A stretch of DNA of 64,000 bases from RPRB01 sp035543115 (GTDB lineage Bacteria; Myxococcota; Myxococcia; Myxococcales; Myxococcaceae), in contig DATKKF010000066.1 in the NCBI GenBank assembly GCA_035543115.1, positions 47,031 through 111,030 of the forward strand. The letters are read 5' to 3'. Made by a program: the position numbers and the translations under genes. Below the pieces are notes generated by a model. It worked only from the letters and a program-made list of their open reading frames with translations. It did no database searches and was not told the origin of the DNA. Each line of letters begins with the position of its first letter. Within the stretch, counting starts at the first letter, position 1. This document shows, piece after piece, positions 7,889-16,295 of this stretch.

Positions 7889-9309
7889 GGCGGGCCGCCC
7901 AGCTTCTTCTGCACGCCGGACCTGGACGCGTAGTCCGGGGCGCTGGCCTGCAGCTTCGTCCACAGGGCGCGGGCGCTGTCCTTGTTGCCCGCCTTCGACA
8001 GCCGGTCCCCGAGCGCGTCCACCGAGGCCGGATCCGAGGTGACCGCCACCCGCCAGACCGTGTCCGCCATCGGCTGGCGCTGCAGGCCCACCAGGGCCCA
8101 GGCCATCCCCGCGCGCAGCCGCGCGTTGTTCGGCTCGTAGGGCATCACCTGGCGGAAGTTGTCGAGCGCGTCCTGGTACTTGTTGGCCGCGAGCTTCGCC
8201 TCGCCGTCCTCGATGAGCCGGGCGAAGCTGGCCTGCATCTCGGACGTCACCTCGGTCTTCTGGAACGCCTCCATCGTCTCCTTGCTGAGCTGGGGCGGCG
8301 TGGCCGGACCGGCGGCGGCTCCGGCCACCGGGCCCGCCATGGGCGGCGCGGCCGCGACCACCGGCCTGGCCTCGGCCCGGGTCTTCTCCTGTTGCCGGGC
8401 GAACTTCGTGGCGCCGCCGGCGGCAACCACCTTGTCGATGCGCTCGGCGAGCGCGCGGGCGGAGGCGGCCTGGGGGGCGTCGGGGGAGATGTCCGCCGAG
8501 GTCTGGAGCTCCTTGCGTGCGGCCTTGAGCGCCGAGAGGTCGTCGCCCTTCACGTCGAAGGTGACCGCCCCGTGCCCGTACAGCGCGGCGGCGTTCCGGG
8601 GAGAGACTTGGAGGACCCGCTCGTAGGCGGCGAGCGCGCCCGGAGTGTCGCCCATCAGCGCCAGCGTGTTGCCCAAGAGGGCCGTGGAGTCGAGCACCGG
8701 ACCGAGGGCCTCGAGCGCGCACGCCGCCGCCGGTCCGGGCTGCTTCTGCGCGGCCAGGCTCCGAGCCTTCTCCACGACCTTCTCCACCGCCATGTCGCTC
8801 GAGACCCGGCATCCGGAGGCGGCCGCGTCGGGGAGCGCGCCCTTCACCTGCTTCCTCTGCGCGAGGAAGAAGGTGCGAACCGGCTCGGCCGTCTTCTCGG
8901 CCTGGGTGAAGAAGTCACGGGCGTCCGCCCAGCGTCCGCGGGCGTAGTACAGCTTTCCGATGGCCGCGGAGACCTCGTATGGCTTGGGCCGCGTCTTGAG
9001 GTCCGGCGTGGCGTCCATCTTCCTGAGGAGCTCGTCGGATGAGGGCGCGGGGACGCCGGGGGCGATGCTCGGGTGACCCGCTGGGAGCTCGGTGCCGCCG
9101 CCGGGTGCGTTCGATGGGTTGCCCCCCTGGGGAATGGCCGGGTGGCCCGGCGGGAGCACCTGGTCATCGGCCGTCTGGCCGGCGGCGGGCGCCGACGCCG
9201 GGGGCAGCGGCCCCGCGGGGATCGGACCACCCGACAGGGGTGGGTGCCCCGGGGGAAGCGGCTGCCCCTGCGCGAGCACGAGCAGGACTGGCCAGGCGAA
9301 CATCGTCAT
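7885..9309 (-). CDS. Secreted TPR protein with repeated LPPGHP motifs
   Basis: 474 residues. After an N-terminal hydrophobic segment (MFAWPVLLVLAQG) there is a low-complexity Pro/Gly region containing four copies of an L-P-x-GHP motif (LPPGHPPL, LPPGHPAI, LPAGHPSI and one GHP variant). A helical region with TPR character follows (IGKLYYARGRWADARDFFTQAEKT, ALAAYERVLQVSPRNAAALYGHG, YQDALDNFRQVMPYEPNNARLRAGMAWAL). Probably periplasmic and possibly a scaffold; LPPGHP-type motifs recur in periplasmic proteins near cytochrome biogenesis genes, but nothing of that sort is adjacent. The ATG at 9309 overlaps the folK stop as ATGA, so translation is probably coupled; a second ATG lies two codons on. 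Confidence 0.75.
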   Translation of the reverse strand: MTMFAWPVLLVLAQGQPLPPGHPPLSGGPIPAGPLPPASAPAAGQTADDQVLPPGHPAIPQGGNPSNAPGGGTELPAGHPSIAPGVPAPSSDELLRKMDATPDLKTRPKPYEVSAAIGKLYYARGRWADARDFFTQAEKTAEPVRTFFLAQRKQVKGALPDAAASGCRVSSDMAVEKVVEKARSLAAQKQPGPAAACALEALGPVLDSTALLGNTLALMGDTPGALAAYERVLQVSPRNAAALYGHGAVTFDVKGDDLSALKAARKELQTSADISPDAPQAASARALAERIDKVVAAGGATKFARQQEKTRAEARPVVAAAPPMAGPVAGAAAGPATPPQLSKETMEAFQKTEVTSEMQASFARLIEDGEAKLAANKYQDALDNFRQVMPYEPNNARLRAGMAWALVGLQRQPMADTVWRVAVTSDPASVDALGDRLSKAGNKDSARALWTKLQASAPDYASRSGVQKKLGGPP

Positions 9310-9830
9310 CGAGGGCTCCACACGGCGGAATCGAGGCGTTGCACCGGCTGATCTCGCACGGCCTCCAGCAGCTCGGCGACCGTTTTCTGGAGAACGGGGT
9401 GGCGGGCCCCTGGATCCAGCTCGGCCAGGGGCTCGAGCGCAAACCGCCGGCGGTGGAGCTCCGGATGGGGGATGCGAAGGCCGGGCCGGTCCACCACCCG
9501 CTCGCCCCAGAGCAGGATGTCGAGGTCGAGGAGCCGCGGACCCCACCGCTCGGCGCGGACGCGGCCGTGCGCCCGCTCGGTGTCCAGGAGAGCAGACAGA
9601 AGGGACTCCGGGCTGCGCCCCGTCGAGAGGGCCACCACGGCGTTCCGGAACTCGGGCTGGGCGGGGCCGACCGGCGCCGTGGCGTAGAGCGAGGAGCACC
9701 GGCGCACGCTGACATCCGCGAGCCGCGCGAGGTCCTCGACCGCCGCGGCGAGGGTGCGCTCGGGGTCGCCCAGGTTGGCGCCCAGGCCCAGGTAGACCGG
9801 TCCGCCGTCGCTCGCCGGAGCGGCGCTCAC
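9306..9830 (-). CDS. folK: 2-amino-4-hydroxy-6-hydroxymethyldihydropteridine pyrophosphokinase
   Basis: 174 residues, the normal length for HPPK. The N-terminus YLGLGANLGDP, the middle RCSSLYATAPVGPAQPEFRNAV and the signature RWGPRLLDLDILLWG, with IPHPELHRRRFALEPLAEL, are all diagnostic. It transfers pyrophosphate from ATP to 6-hydroxymethyl-7,8-dihydropterin in folate synthesis, in the cytoplasm. It starts with a GTG that overlaps the dapB stop (GTGA) and ends overlapping the TPR gene (ATGA), so it is embedded in the lysine operon. Confidence 0.93.
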   Translation of the reverse strand: MSAAPASDGGPVYLGLGANLGDPERTLAAAVEDLARLADVSVRRCSSLYATAPVGPAQPEFRNAVVALSTGRSPESLLSALLDTERAHGRVRAERWGPRLLDLDILLWGERVVDRPGLRIPHPELHRRRFALEPLAELDPGARHPVLQKTVAELLEAVRDQPVQRLDSAVWSPR

Positions 9831-10636
9831 AGCCCCAGCACGTCCCGCATCCCGTACTGGCCGGGAGGCTGGCCGCGGACCCAGAGCGCGGCACGGAGCG
9901 CACCCTTGGCGAACTGGTCGCGGCTGGTGGCGCGGTGGCTGAGCTCGATGCGCTCGCCCGGGGCGAGGAAGAACACGGTGTGCTCGCCGACCACGTCGCC
10001 GCCGCGGAGCGTCTGCACGCCGATCTCTCCCGGGGGGCGCTCACCGACCTGTCCGGCGCGCGCCAGCCGCAACACCGAGGCGTCCTGCCCGCGGGCCTTG
10101 GCCACCACCTCGGCGATGCGCAGCGCGGTGCCGCTCGGGGCGTCCCTCTTCAGCCGGTGGTGCAGCTCGAGCACCTCGGCATCCCAGCCGGCACCGAGGA
10201 CGCGGCCGAGGAGCGCGGCGGCCTCGAGCATCACGTGGACCCCCACCGACATGTTGGGCGAGACCACCAGCGGGATGCGGGCCGCGGCGCGGTCGAGCCG
10301 CTCCCGCTGGGCAACGGTGAAACCGGTGGTGCCGGTGACGAAGGGAACGCCCTGGCGGGCACAGGCGTCGACGAAGTCGGCGGCCGACTCGGGCGTGGTG
10401 AAGTCCACGGCGACGTCCGGGCGGACGTCCGCCAGCGCCGCGGCGAAGTCGTCCCGGAGAGGCAGGTGGAGGGCCCGGACACCGGAGAGCGTTCCGACGT
10501 CACGGCCGCGGGCCGGGGTGCCGGGACGGGCCACCGCGCCAACCACCTTCACCGCGGGCTCCTCGGCCGCGGCGCGGACCACGGCCGAGCCCATGCGGCC
10601 CGGAACGCCGGCGACCAGGAGGGTGATGGCCGTCAC
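9827..10636 (-). CDS. dapB: 4-hydroxy-tetrahydrodipicolinate reductase
   Basis: 269 residues from GTG. The Rossmann motif GVPGRMGSAV sits at the N-terminus, VDFTTPESAADFV and TGTTGF follow, and the DapB signature ELHHRLKRDAPSGTA contains the general-acid histidine and substrate-binding lysine. HRATSRDQFAKGAL near the end is also conserved. It reduces the DapA product with NAD(P)H in the diaminopimelate/lysine pathway. An EamA permease gene separates it from dapA (47-nt gap upstream); folK follows with a 4-nt overlap. Confidence 0.94.
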   Translation of the reverse strand: MTAITLLVAGVPGRMGSAVVRAAAEEPAVKVVGAVARPGTPARGRDVGTLSGVRALHLPLRDDFAAALADVRPDVAVDFTTPESAADFVDACARQGVPFVTGTTGFTVAQRERLDRAAARIPLVVSPNMSVGVHVMLEAAALLGRVLGAGWDAEVLELHHRLKRDAPSGTALRIAEVVAKARGQDASVLRLARAGQVGERPPGEIGVQTLRGGDVVGEHTVFFLAPGERIELSHRATSRDQFAKGALRAALWVRGQPPGQYGMRDVLGL

Positions 10637-10683
10637 GGGCGCCCGATGTAGCACGGGCGGCGGGGGAGGCGCGCCGGAGGGGC

Positions 10684-11565
10684 TCAACCCGTGACCGGGG
10701 CTGCGCCGGACTCCACCGGTGCGTGGCGCTGGCCGGTGCGCGCTGCGCCCACCGCCGCGACCGTCACCAGGCCGATGCCGGCGGCCTGGCCCCAACCAGG
10801 GAACTGCCGGAGCATCACCGCACCCACCAGGAGCGCGGCCGCGGGCTCCACGCTCATCAGCGTGCCGAACGTCCCCGCGTCGAGCCGGCGAAGCGCGAGC
10901 AGCTCGAGCGTATAGGGGATGACCGGGAGGAGCAGCGCGAGCCCAAGGCAGGCGAGGAGGACCTCCGGCGTCAGGTGGCCGAACGCCTGGGCGAGGCCGA
11001 GGGGCGTGGCGGCCAGGGCTGCGGCGGGCATGGAGATCGCCAGGCCGGCGACCCCGTGGAAACGCTGGCCGATGCGCTGGGTGAGGAGGATGTACGCCCC
11101 CCAGCAGACGCCGGCACCGAGGGCGAAGCCGATGCCCACCGGGTCGGTGAGCCCGGACCAGGGCTGCGTCACCAGGAGCACGCCACCGAACGCCAGTGGT
11201 GGCCAGACCAGGCCCCAGCGGTTGCTCCGGCGGAGGACGGCGACGGAGAGCGGGCCGAGGAACTCGATGGCCACCGCGGTGGCGAGTGGGATGCGAGCGA
11301 TGGACTCGAAGAAGGTGATGGTCATCCCGGCACTCACCACCCCGAGCAGGACGGCAGCGGCCAGGTCGCGGCGGTGCAGCGCGCGCAGGCTGGGGCGCGC
11401 CACGGCGACGAAGAAGACGGCGGCCCAGCACAGCCGGAGCCAGGCCGTGCCCGCAGGGCCGACGCTGGCGAAGACCGGCGTTGACGCGGCCGCGCCGATC
11501 TGGACGGTGAATATGGAGCAGAGGGCGAACAGGACGCCCGTGGAGGTCTTCCTTCCATCCGCCAT
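10684..11565 (-). CDS. EamA/DMT-family permease, RhtA-like amino-acid exporter
   Basis: 293 residues with ten predicted membrane helices in two EamA repeats. The motif FFESIARIPLATAVAIEFLGPL in the first half and MSVEPAAALLVGAVML in the second are characteristic of the RhtA (threonine/homoserine export) branch. Its position between dapA and dapB, in the same direction with gaps of 90 and 47 nt, suggests export of lysine, diaminopimelate or a related amino acid; that substrate is inference from context. ATG start, about 15 residues before the first helix. Confidence 0.85.
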   Translation of the reverse strand: MADGRKTSTGVLFALCSIFTVQIGAAASTPVFASVGPAGTAWLRLCWAAVFFVAVARPSLRALHRRDLAAAVLLGVVSAGMTITFFESIARIPLATAVAIEFLGPLSVAVLRRSNRWGLVWPPLAFGGVLLVTQPWSGLTDPVGIGFALGAGVCWGAYILLTQRIGQRFHGVAGLAISMPAAALAATPLGLAQAFGHLTPEVLLACLGLALLLPVIPYTLELLALRRLDAGTFGTLMSVEPAAALLVGAVMLRQFPGWGQAAGIGLVTVAAVGAARTGQRHAPVESGAAPVTG

Positions 11566-11655
11566 GGTGCGTGGGAATAGCGCCGCGGCGCCCGCCTCGC
11601 CGGTACAGACGTGGTCTCCCCCGGGTCACCCGGGCCCGAGCTGCCGCGAGGGCGC

Positions 11656-12537
11656 CTAGCTCAGCAGCCCGAGCCGGCGCAGCTCCGTCGCCAGCGCGAT
11701 CCGGTGCGGCTCGCCCAGGGGCACCAGCGGGAGCCGGATCTCTGGCCCGAACATCCCCATCAGGTGCAGCGCCCACTTCACCGGGATGGGATTCGGCTCG
11801 GTGAACAGGAGGCGGTGCAGCGGATTCAAGCGGACCTGCAGCTCGAGAGCGCGCTCCCGCTCACCCCGCCGCGCCGCCTCGACCATGTCCGCCATCAGCC
11901 GGGGGGCCACGTTCGAGGAGACGGAGATGACGCCCTCGCCGCCGCAGGCGATGAAGGGCACGACGGTGAAGTCATCGCCGGAGAGCATCGTGAGCCGCGG
12001 CCCGCACTTCTCGCGCAGGTCCACCGCGCGCACCATGCTCGCGGTGGCCTCCTTGATGGCGAGGATCTCCTCCAGCTCGCACAGCCGCTGCATCGTCTCG
12101 GGCAGGATGTCGCCGCCCGTCCGGCCCGGGACGTTGTAGACCACGATGGGGAAGCCGGGGTGCGCCCGTACGCAGGCGCGGTAGTGCTCGAGCAGGCCTG
12201 CCTGGTTCGGCTTGTTGTAGTAGGGGGTGACGATCAGCGCGGCGTCGGCGCCCACCTCGCGCACCCGCCCCATCGCCTCGATGGTCTCGGCCGTGCTGTT
12301 GCTTCCCGCCCCAGCCACCACCGGGACCCGTCCCTTCGCTTCCTCGACCACGACCCGCACCGCCCGGACGCGCTCGACGGAGGTCATGGTCACCGCCTCG
12401 CCCGTGGTTCCGCAGGGCACCAGGCCCGCGGTGCCGCCGGCGAGCTGCTGCCGTACGAGGGCCCGGTACGCGTCCTCGTCCAGCGCCCCGACGCGGAAGG
12501 GCGTGGCCAGCGCGGTCATCGAACCGTGGAGCTTCAT
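11656..12537 (-). CDS. dapA: 4-hydroxy-tetrahydrodipicolinate synthase
   Basis: 293 residues, standard length. GTTGEA near residue 43, SNSTAETIE, YYNKPNQ with the catalytic tyrosine, YNVPGRTG and the Schiff-base lysine in AIKEAT are all present in order. It condenses pyruvate with aspartate semialdehyde at the branch point of lysine/DAP synthesis. The ATG at 12537 (MKLHGSM) is chosen; a GTG at 12549 would add four residues. It follows lysA by 13 nt. Confidence 0.95.
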   Translation of the reverse strand: MKLHGSMTALATPFRVGALDEDAYRALVRQQLAGGTAGLVPCGTTGEAVTMTSVERVRAVRVVVEEAKGRVPVVAGAGSNSTAETIEAMGRVREVGADAALIVTPYYNKPNQAGLLEHYRACVRAHPGFPIVVYNVPGRTGGDILPETMQRLCELEEILAIKEATASMVRAVDLREKCGPRLTMLSGDDFTVVPFIACGGEGVISVSSNVAPRLMADMVEAARRGERERALELQVRLNPLHRLLFTEPNPIPVKWALHLMGMFGPEIRLPLVPLGEPHRIALATELRRLGLLS

Positions 12538-12550
12538 GGCGCCGGCCACC

Positions 12551-13798
12551 CTACCGTCCGTTTGCCTCGCCGCGCCAGAGGTCCTCCACCCGCTCCCGCT
12601 GGCGCACCACCCGCGCCCTGGCTCCGGAGACCAGCACCTCGGCCGGCCGGGGCCGCCCGTTGTACGTGCTGGCCATGCTCATCCCGTAGGCGCCGGCGCC
12701 CCGGATGGCGAGCAGCGCCCCCGGCTCGGGGAGCACCAGCCGCCGGTCGCGGCCGAGCACGTCGGTCGATTCGCAGACCGGGCCCACCACGTCGAGCACC
12801 TGCGTCCTTCCCCGCCGGGTCCGCACCGGGACGATGGCGTGCTCGGCGCCGTAGAGCGCGGGGCGGAGCAGGTCGTTCATGCCGGCGTCCACCACCACCA
12901 GCGTTCGCCCGCCGGCGCGCTTGCGGTACAGCACCGAGGTGAGCAGCACTCCGGCGTTGCCCACCAGCACCCGGCCCGGCTCGACGAGCACCGTGGCCCC
13001 GGTGTCTCCGGTGGCCTCACGCACCGTGGCCGCCCAGCGGTCCGGCGAGGGCGGCTCCTCGTCCTGGTAACGAATGCCCAGGCCGCCCCCCACGTCGAGC
13101 CACTCCAGTGGATGCCCCTCGCCGCGGAGCACCCGGTAGAGCCCCGCGACCTGGCGGAGCGCGGCCCCGAGCGGGCCGAGCCGGGTGAGCTGGCTCCCGA
13201 TGTGACAGTCCACCCCGCGGGCACGGACGCCGCGCATGCGGCGGGCCCGGGCGTACAGCGCGCGGGCCTCGGCGAAGGGGACGCCGAACTTCGAGGTGGG
13301 GAGCCCGGTGGAGATGTGCCGGTGCGTGCCCGCGTCGACGCCGGGGTTCACCCGGATGGCGAAGGGCGCGCGCCGGCGGAGCCGACGCCCCACCCGGTCC
13401 AGCGCCTCGAGCTCCTCGGCGCTCTCGACGTTGAACATCCCGATGCCCGCCCGCAGCGCGAACGCCATCTCGGCCTCGGTCTTCCCCACTCCGGCGAAGA
13501 CGGTGCGGCCGGGGTCGCCTCCTGCCTCGAGCACCCGGGCCAGCTCACCCCCGGAGACCACGTCGAACCCGGAGCCCCACCGGACGAGCGACGCGAGCAG
13601 CGCGAGGTTTCCGTTGGCCTTGACCGAGTAGCAGACCAGGTGCGGCGCACCACCGAAGGCCTCGTCCACCACCTGGAAGTGCCGCCGCAGCGTCGCCTCC
13701 GAGTAGACATAGGTCGGTGTCCCGACCCGCGCGGCGATGCGCTCGAGCGAGACGTTCTCCGCGTGGAGGACCCCCCGGACTGGACGGAAGTGATCCAT
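12551..13798 (-). CDS. lysA: Diaminopimelate decarboxylase
   Basis: 415 residues. The PLP-lysine region VCYSVKANGNLALL, GSGFDVVSGGEL, the substrate-binding run FGVPFAEA, HCHIGSQ-type DCHIGSQL, GGGLGI and the C-terminal GPVCESTDVLGRDR with GAYGMSMASTYN identify a fold-type III DAP decarboxylase. It removes CO2 from meso-DAP to give lysine. ATG at 13798 preferred; an in-frame GTG lies two codons upstream. It sits 14 nt after the small lipoprotein gene and 13 nt before dapA, an arrangement common in proteobacteria. Confidence 0.95.
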   Translation of the reverse strand: MDHFRPVRGVLHAENVSLERIAARVGTPTYVYSEATLRRHFQVVDEAFGGAPHLVCYSVKANGNLALLASLVRWGSGFDVVSGGELARVLEAGGDPGRTVFAGVGKTEAEMAFALRAGIGMFNVESAEELEALDRVGRRLRRRAPFAIRVNPGVDAGTHRHISTGLPTSKFGVPFAEARALYARARRMRGVRARGVDCHIGSQLTRLGPLGAALRQVAGLYRVLRGEGHPLEWLDVGGGLGIRYQDEEPPSPDRWAATVREATGDTGATVLVEPGRVLVGNAGVLLTSVLYRKRAGGRTLVVVDAGMNDLLRPALYGAEHAIVPVRTRRGRTQVLDVVGPVCESTDVLGRDRRLVLPEPGALLAIRGAGAYGMSMASTYNGRPRPAEVLVSGARARVVRQRERVEDLWRGEANGR

Positions 13799-13812
13799 CG
13801 GCACCCCGCCCG

Positions 13813-14019
13813 CTAGGTCCCGGCGTCCAGGCGCCTCGGAGCGGGGGGAGCCTCGCCCTGGGGCGGTACCGGCGAAGTGGAAGCTGGGGGCGTGGGCGCC
13901 TGCGCCGGGCCGGCCGGGGCGGGGGAGCGGAGGTTGTTGGGCCGGACTCCGCAGGCAGCCACGAGGACGACCAGCACCCCGAGCGCGGCGAGCCTAGAAG
14001 CGGATCCCGAGCTGGGCAC
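13813..14019 (-). CDS. Small lipoprotein upstream of lysA (LptM/YifL-like position)
   Basis: 68 residues from a GTG that lies inside the 3' end of the barrel gene (26-nt overlap in another frame). A short n-region (PSSGSASR) leads into LAALGVLVVLVAACG, a clear lipobox with the cysteine about residue 19. The mature part is a Pro/Ala-rich tail of about 50 residues beginning GVRPNNLRSP. Small lipoproteins just upstream of lysA are widespread in proteobacteria; in E. coli the comparable protein (LptM) helps LptD maturation. The positional similarity is clear, sequence similarity is limited to the CGxRxxL-like start, and the function is inference. Confidence 0.7.
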   Translation of the reverse strand: MPSSGSASRLAALGVLVVLVAACGVRPNNLRSPAPAGPAQAPTPPASTSPVPPQGEAPPAPRRLDAGT

Positions 14020-15871
14020 GGAGCGCCTGGGCGACCGAGGGAGACACCGCGGTGGTGAGCCCGTAGTTGAACTGGAGACCGTCGAACGGGAACAGGACAC
14101 CGTACGCGAGCTGGGCGTAGAAGCCGTCGTCGGTCTGGTAACGCACCCCGGCGTCGATCTCGAGGCCGAGCTGGGTGCTCGACCCCGACGGGGTGCTCGA
14201 GGGCTTCAGGGCCTTCGAGTAGACGAAGGCCCCGAACACGCTCAGCGAGTCGTTGAAGGCGTAGGAGACTCCCGGCTTGAGGTAGAGCGCGTCGGTGATG
14301 CCGCCGATGATCTCTCGCCAGAGGATGAGGTCGATCCGGTAGTCCTGGTTGAAGCGGAAGTTGCGGATGTCGCGATCCTGGCAGAGCGGCTGGTTGGAGG
14401 GCGCGCCGTAGCTGCAGGGCCGCTGTCCGTATTGCGCGCCCTCGTAGTCGCCCCACTGCGCCCCGGAGGTGGTGGAGCCCGGCCGGGTCTGCCCGCTGGG
14501 GCGGTTGGGCTTGTTGCCGAAGCCCGGGGCGGAGTCACCGCTGGCCGCGCCGAGCTCGAGGCCGATCTTCAGCGCGCCCTCGAGGAGCCGCCACTCGGTC
14601 TGCAGCGCGCCGCCGTACTGGGCGATGGTCAGCTGGTAGGGGTAGTCGCAGCGGGTGCTCGTCCCGTCGTTGTTGGGCAGGCAGCCGTTGGCCTTCCCGA
14701 GGTACGCCGCGACCTCCAGCTCGAGGCGGAACGCCTTCTTCTCGAGCCTGAGCCAGAGGTCGGGGATGAAGAGGTAGGCGCTGCGGGAGATCCGGCTCAG
14801 CGAAGCGTTGGGGAGGGTGTACGGGTTCTGCTCGGAGAAGCTGGTGGTGTCCCCGTTCTGCTTGTACTCGTAGTTCTGGCTCCGGTACTGGAAGAACAGG
14901 CCGTAGTTGAAGATTGTGCCGCCAGCGTCGAGCCGGTTCCGGGCCTTCTGATCGGTGTCCTTCCTCGCGATGATGATGCCGAAGGTGTGGGCGTCGTCCG
15001 AGTTGCTGACGTCGTAGGGCTGCCCCTGGGTGTTGACGTGGCCGCTGACCAGCCCCTCGAGATCGAAGTCGATGGTGGGCACCAGGAAGAAGCCCGGGAG
15101 CGGCTCGGCGACGAACTGGAACCGGTCCACCGTCGATCCGTGATCGCAGTCCAGGCAGTTCCCGTCGTTGTGCACGATGCCCAGCCCGTACTGGTCTCCC
15201 ATCCGGCCGAACTTCAGGAGGCCGATCGGCGTGGCGACCTCACCCCAGACGCGCTTCACCGCCAGGTTGCTCTGGGTGGAGTTCACGCCGGCGATCGGGG
15301 GGATCTGGCTGCTGCCGAGGATGCCGATGTCCACCCGGTCCTGGCGGACGTAGGCGTACTCCGGCGTACTGCCCCACACCAGGTTGTCCAGCGCGTCCAC
15401 CTGGGCCCGGATCCGCACCTCCTCGGAGATGTTGAGGGTGGGGTCCAGCCGGAAGCGCATGTTGGTCCCGGCGATGCTGTGCCCACCGTTGAGACCCGAG
15501 GTGGTGAACTGCCCATCGGGCCTGGGGAAGAGCCAGTACCCCGACAGGTCCGGCGGCTGGTCGAGATCGAACTTGTGGAACAGCTCCGGGCGCACCCGGA
15601 AATAGCCGTGCAGCTCGAGCAGGTCGAGCTTGCGGTGAGTCGTGGTCTCCGCCTCCCACGTGCTGCCCGCCGAGGTGGCGGCGACCGTGGCGGCCTGGGC
15701 GCGCATCTCCTCGCGCAGCTCCTTCTTCGCCGCCTCGACTCGCGCGTCGATCTCCCGCTGGATGTCGGCGTCGCTCCGGAACTTCGGTTCGGCGAGGGGG
15801 GCACCGGGCGATGGCGTCTGCGCGAGCGCGGTGGCGGAGACGAGCAGCGCCGCCAGGGCAGTGACCTTCAC
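13994..15871 (-). CDS. Outer-membrane beta-barrel protein, TIGR04551-like
   Basis: 625 residues. A GTG start at 15871 lies 7 nt after GGAG and begins a signal peptide (KVTALAALLVSATALA, cut after AQT). A short predicted coiled coil (about 35-60, SDADIQREIDARVEAAKKELREEM in outline) precedes many amphipathic beta strands (YWLFPRPDG, FRLDPTLNI, GLLKFGRMGDQYGLGIVHNDG). The last residues, LRAQLGIRF, end in phenylalanine as expected for BAM-assembled barrels. The layout and CLDC-containing loop resemble the myxobacterial TIGR04551 family, whose function is unknown. First gene of the lysine operon on this strand; promoter should lie 15872-15995. Confidence 0.8.
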   Translation of the reverse strand: MKVTALAALLVSATALAQTPSPGAPLAEPKFRSDADIQREIDARVEAAKKELREEMRAQAATVAATSAGSTWEAETTTHRKLDLLELHGYFRVRPELFHKFDLDQPPDLSGYWLFPRPDGQFTTSGLNGGHSIAGTNMRFRLDPTLNISEEVRIRAQVDALDNLVWGSTPEYAYVRQDRVDIGILGSSQIPPIAGVNSTQSNLAVKRVWGEVATPIGLLKFGRMGDQYGLGIVHNDGNCLDCDHGSTVDRFQFVAEPLPGFFLVPTIDFDLEGLVSGHVNTQGQPYDVSNSDDAHTFGIIIARKDTDQKARNRLDAGGTIFNYGLFFQYRSQNYEYKQNGDTTSFSEQNPYTLPNASLSRISRSAYLFIPDLWLRLEKKAFRLELEVAAYLGKANGCLPNNDGTSTRCDYPYQLTIAQYGGALQTEWRLLEGALKIGLELGAASGDSAPGFGNKPNRPSGQTRPGSTTSGAQWGDYEGAQYGQRPCSYGAPSNQPLCQDRDIRNFRFNQDYRIDLILWREIIGGITDALYLKPGVSYAFNDSLSVFGAFVYSKALKPSSTPSGSSTQLGLEIDAGVRYQTDDGFYAQLAYGVLFPFDGLQFNYGLTTAVSPSVAQALRAQLGIRF

Positions 15872-15995
15872 TGTGATTCTCCGGAGGGGTAGGACGAAGG
15901 GCGCGGCATGAAGACACCCACGCGCATCCGTGTCAATGAGGTGTGCGTCCGCTTCGCGCCCCGGCCCTCTCTCTTGCGCTAGCATCTGGGACAAC

Positions 15996-16295
15996 ATGAA
16001 TCGGAGCGTCCAGATTCCCCTGTTGTCGCTTGGTGCCGCGCTGCTGCTCGCGGTGATCGGCGCCTGCGGCAGCAGCCTGTCCCAGTTCGGCGAGGCGTGC
16101 TCGGTGTACGCGGTGCAGAACGACTGCGAATCACCGAATGCCTGCGAGTGCCGGGTGGGCCAGCCATACTGCGTCTGCACTCGTCGCTGTGAGCTGGACA
16201 AGGACTGCCCGAGCGGGACGTTCTGCCTCGCCGGCCAGAACCCTGCCAACAACCAGCAGGACCTGTTCTGCTTCAAGAAGGACGCCGGCCGCTGA
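15996..16295 (+). CDS. Small Cys-rich lipoprotein
   Basis: 99 residues. Basic n-region (MNRSVQ), hydrophobic stretch LLSLGAALLLAVIGAC giving a lipobox cysteine at about 24, then ten further cysteines (CSVYAVQNDCESPNACECR, CVCTRRCELDKDCPSGTFC, FCF). The cysteine spacing resembles small disulfide-stabilised, EGF-like or Kazal-like secreted modules common in myxobacterial lipoproteins. Function unknown. The 3' end overlaps the convergent methylmalonyl-CoA epimerase gene by 23 nt. Confidence 0.75.
   Translation: MNRSVQIPLLSLGAALLLAVIGACGSSLSQFGEACSVYAVQNDCESPNACECRVGQPYCVCTRRCELDKDCPSGTFCLAGQNPANNQQDLFCFKKDAGR

Noticed and set aside
5884..9042. 1000-residue plus-strand open frame over three other genes
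   Set aside because: It crosses the MFS gene in another frame and the opposite-strand TPR gene; composition is His/Arg/Gly-rich and not protein-like.
15872..15995. Lysine riboswitch ahead of the lysA/dapA operon
   Set aside because: The leader is too short and shows none of the conserved L-box core.
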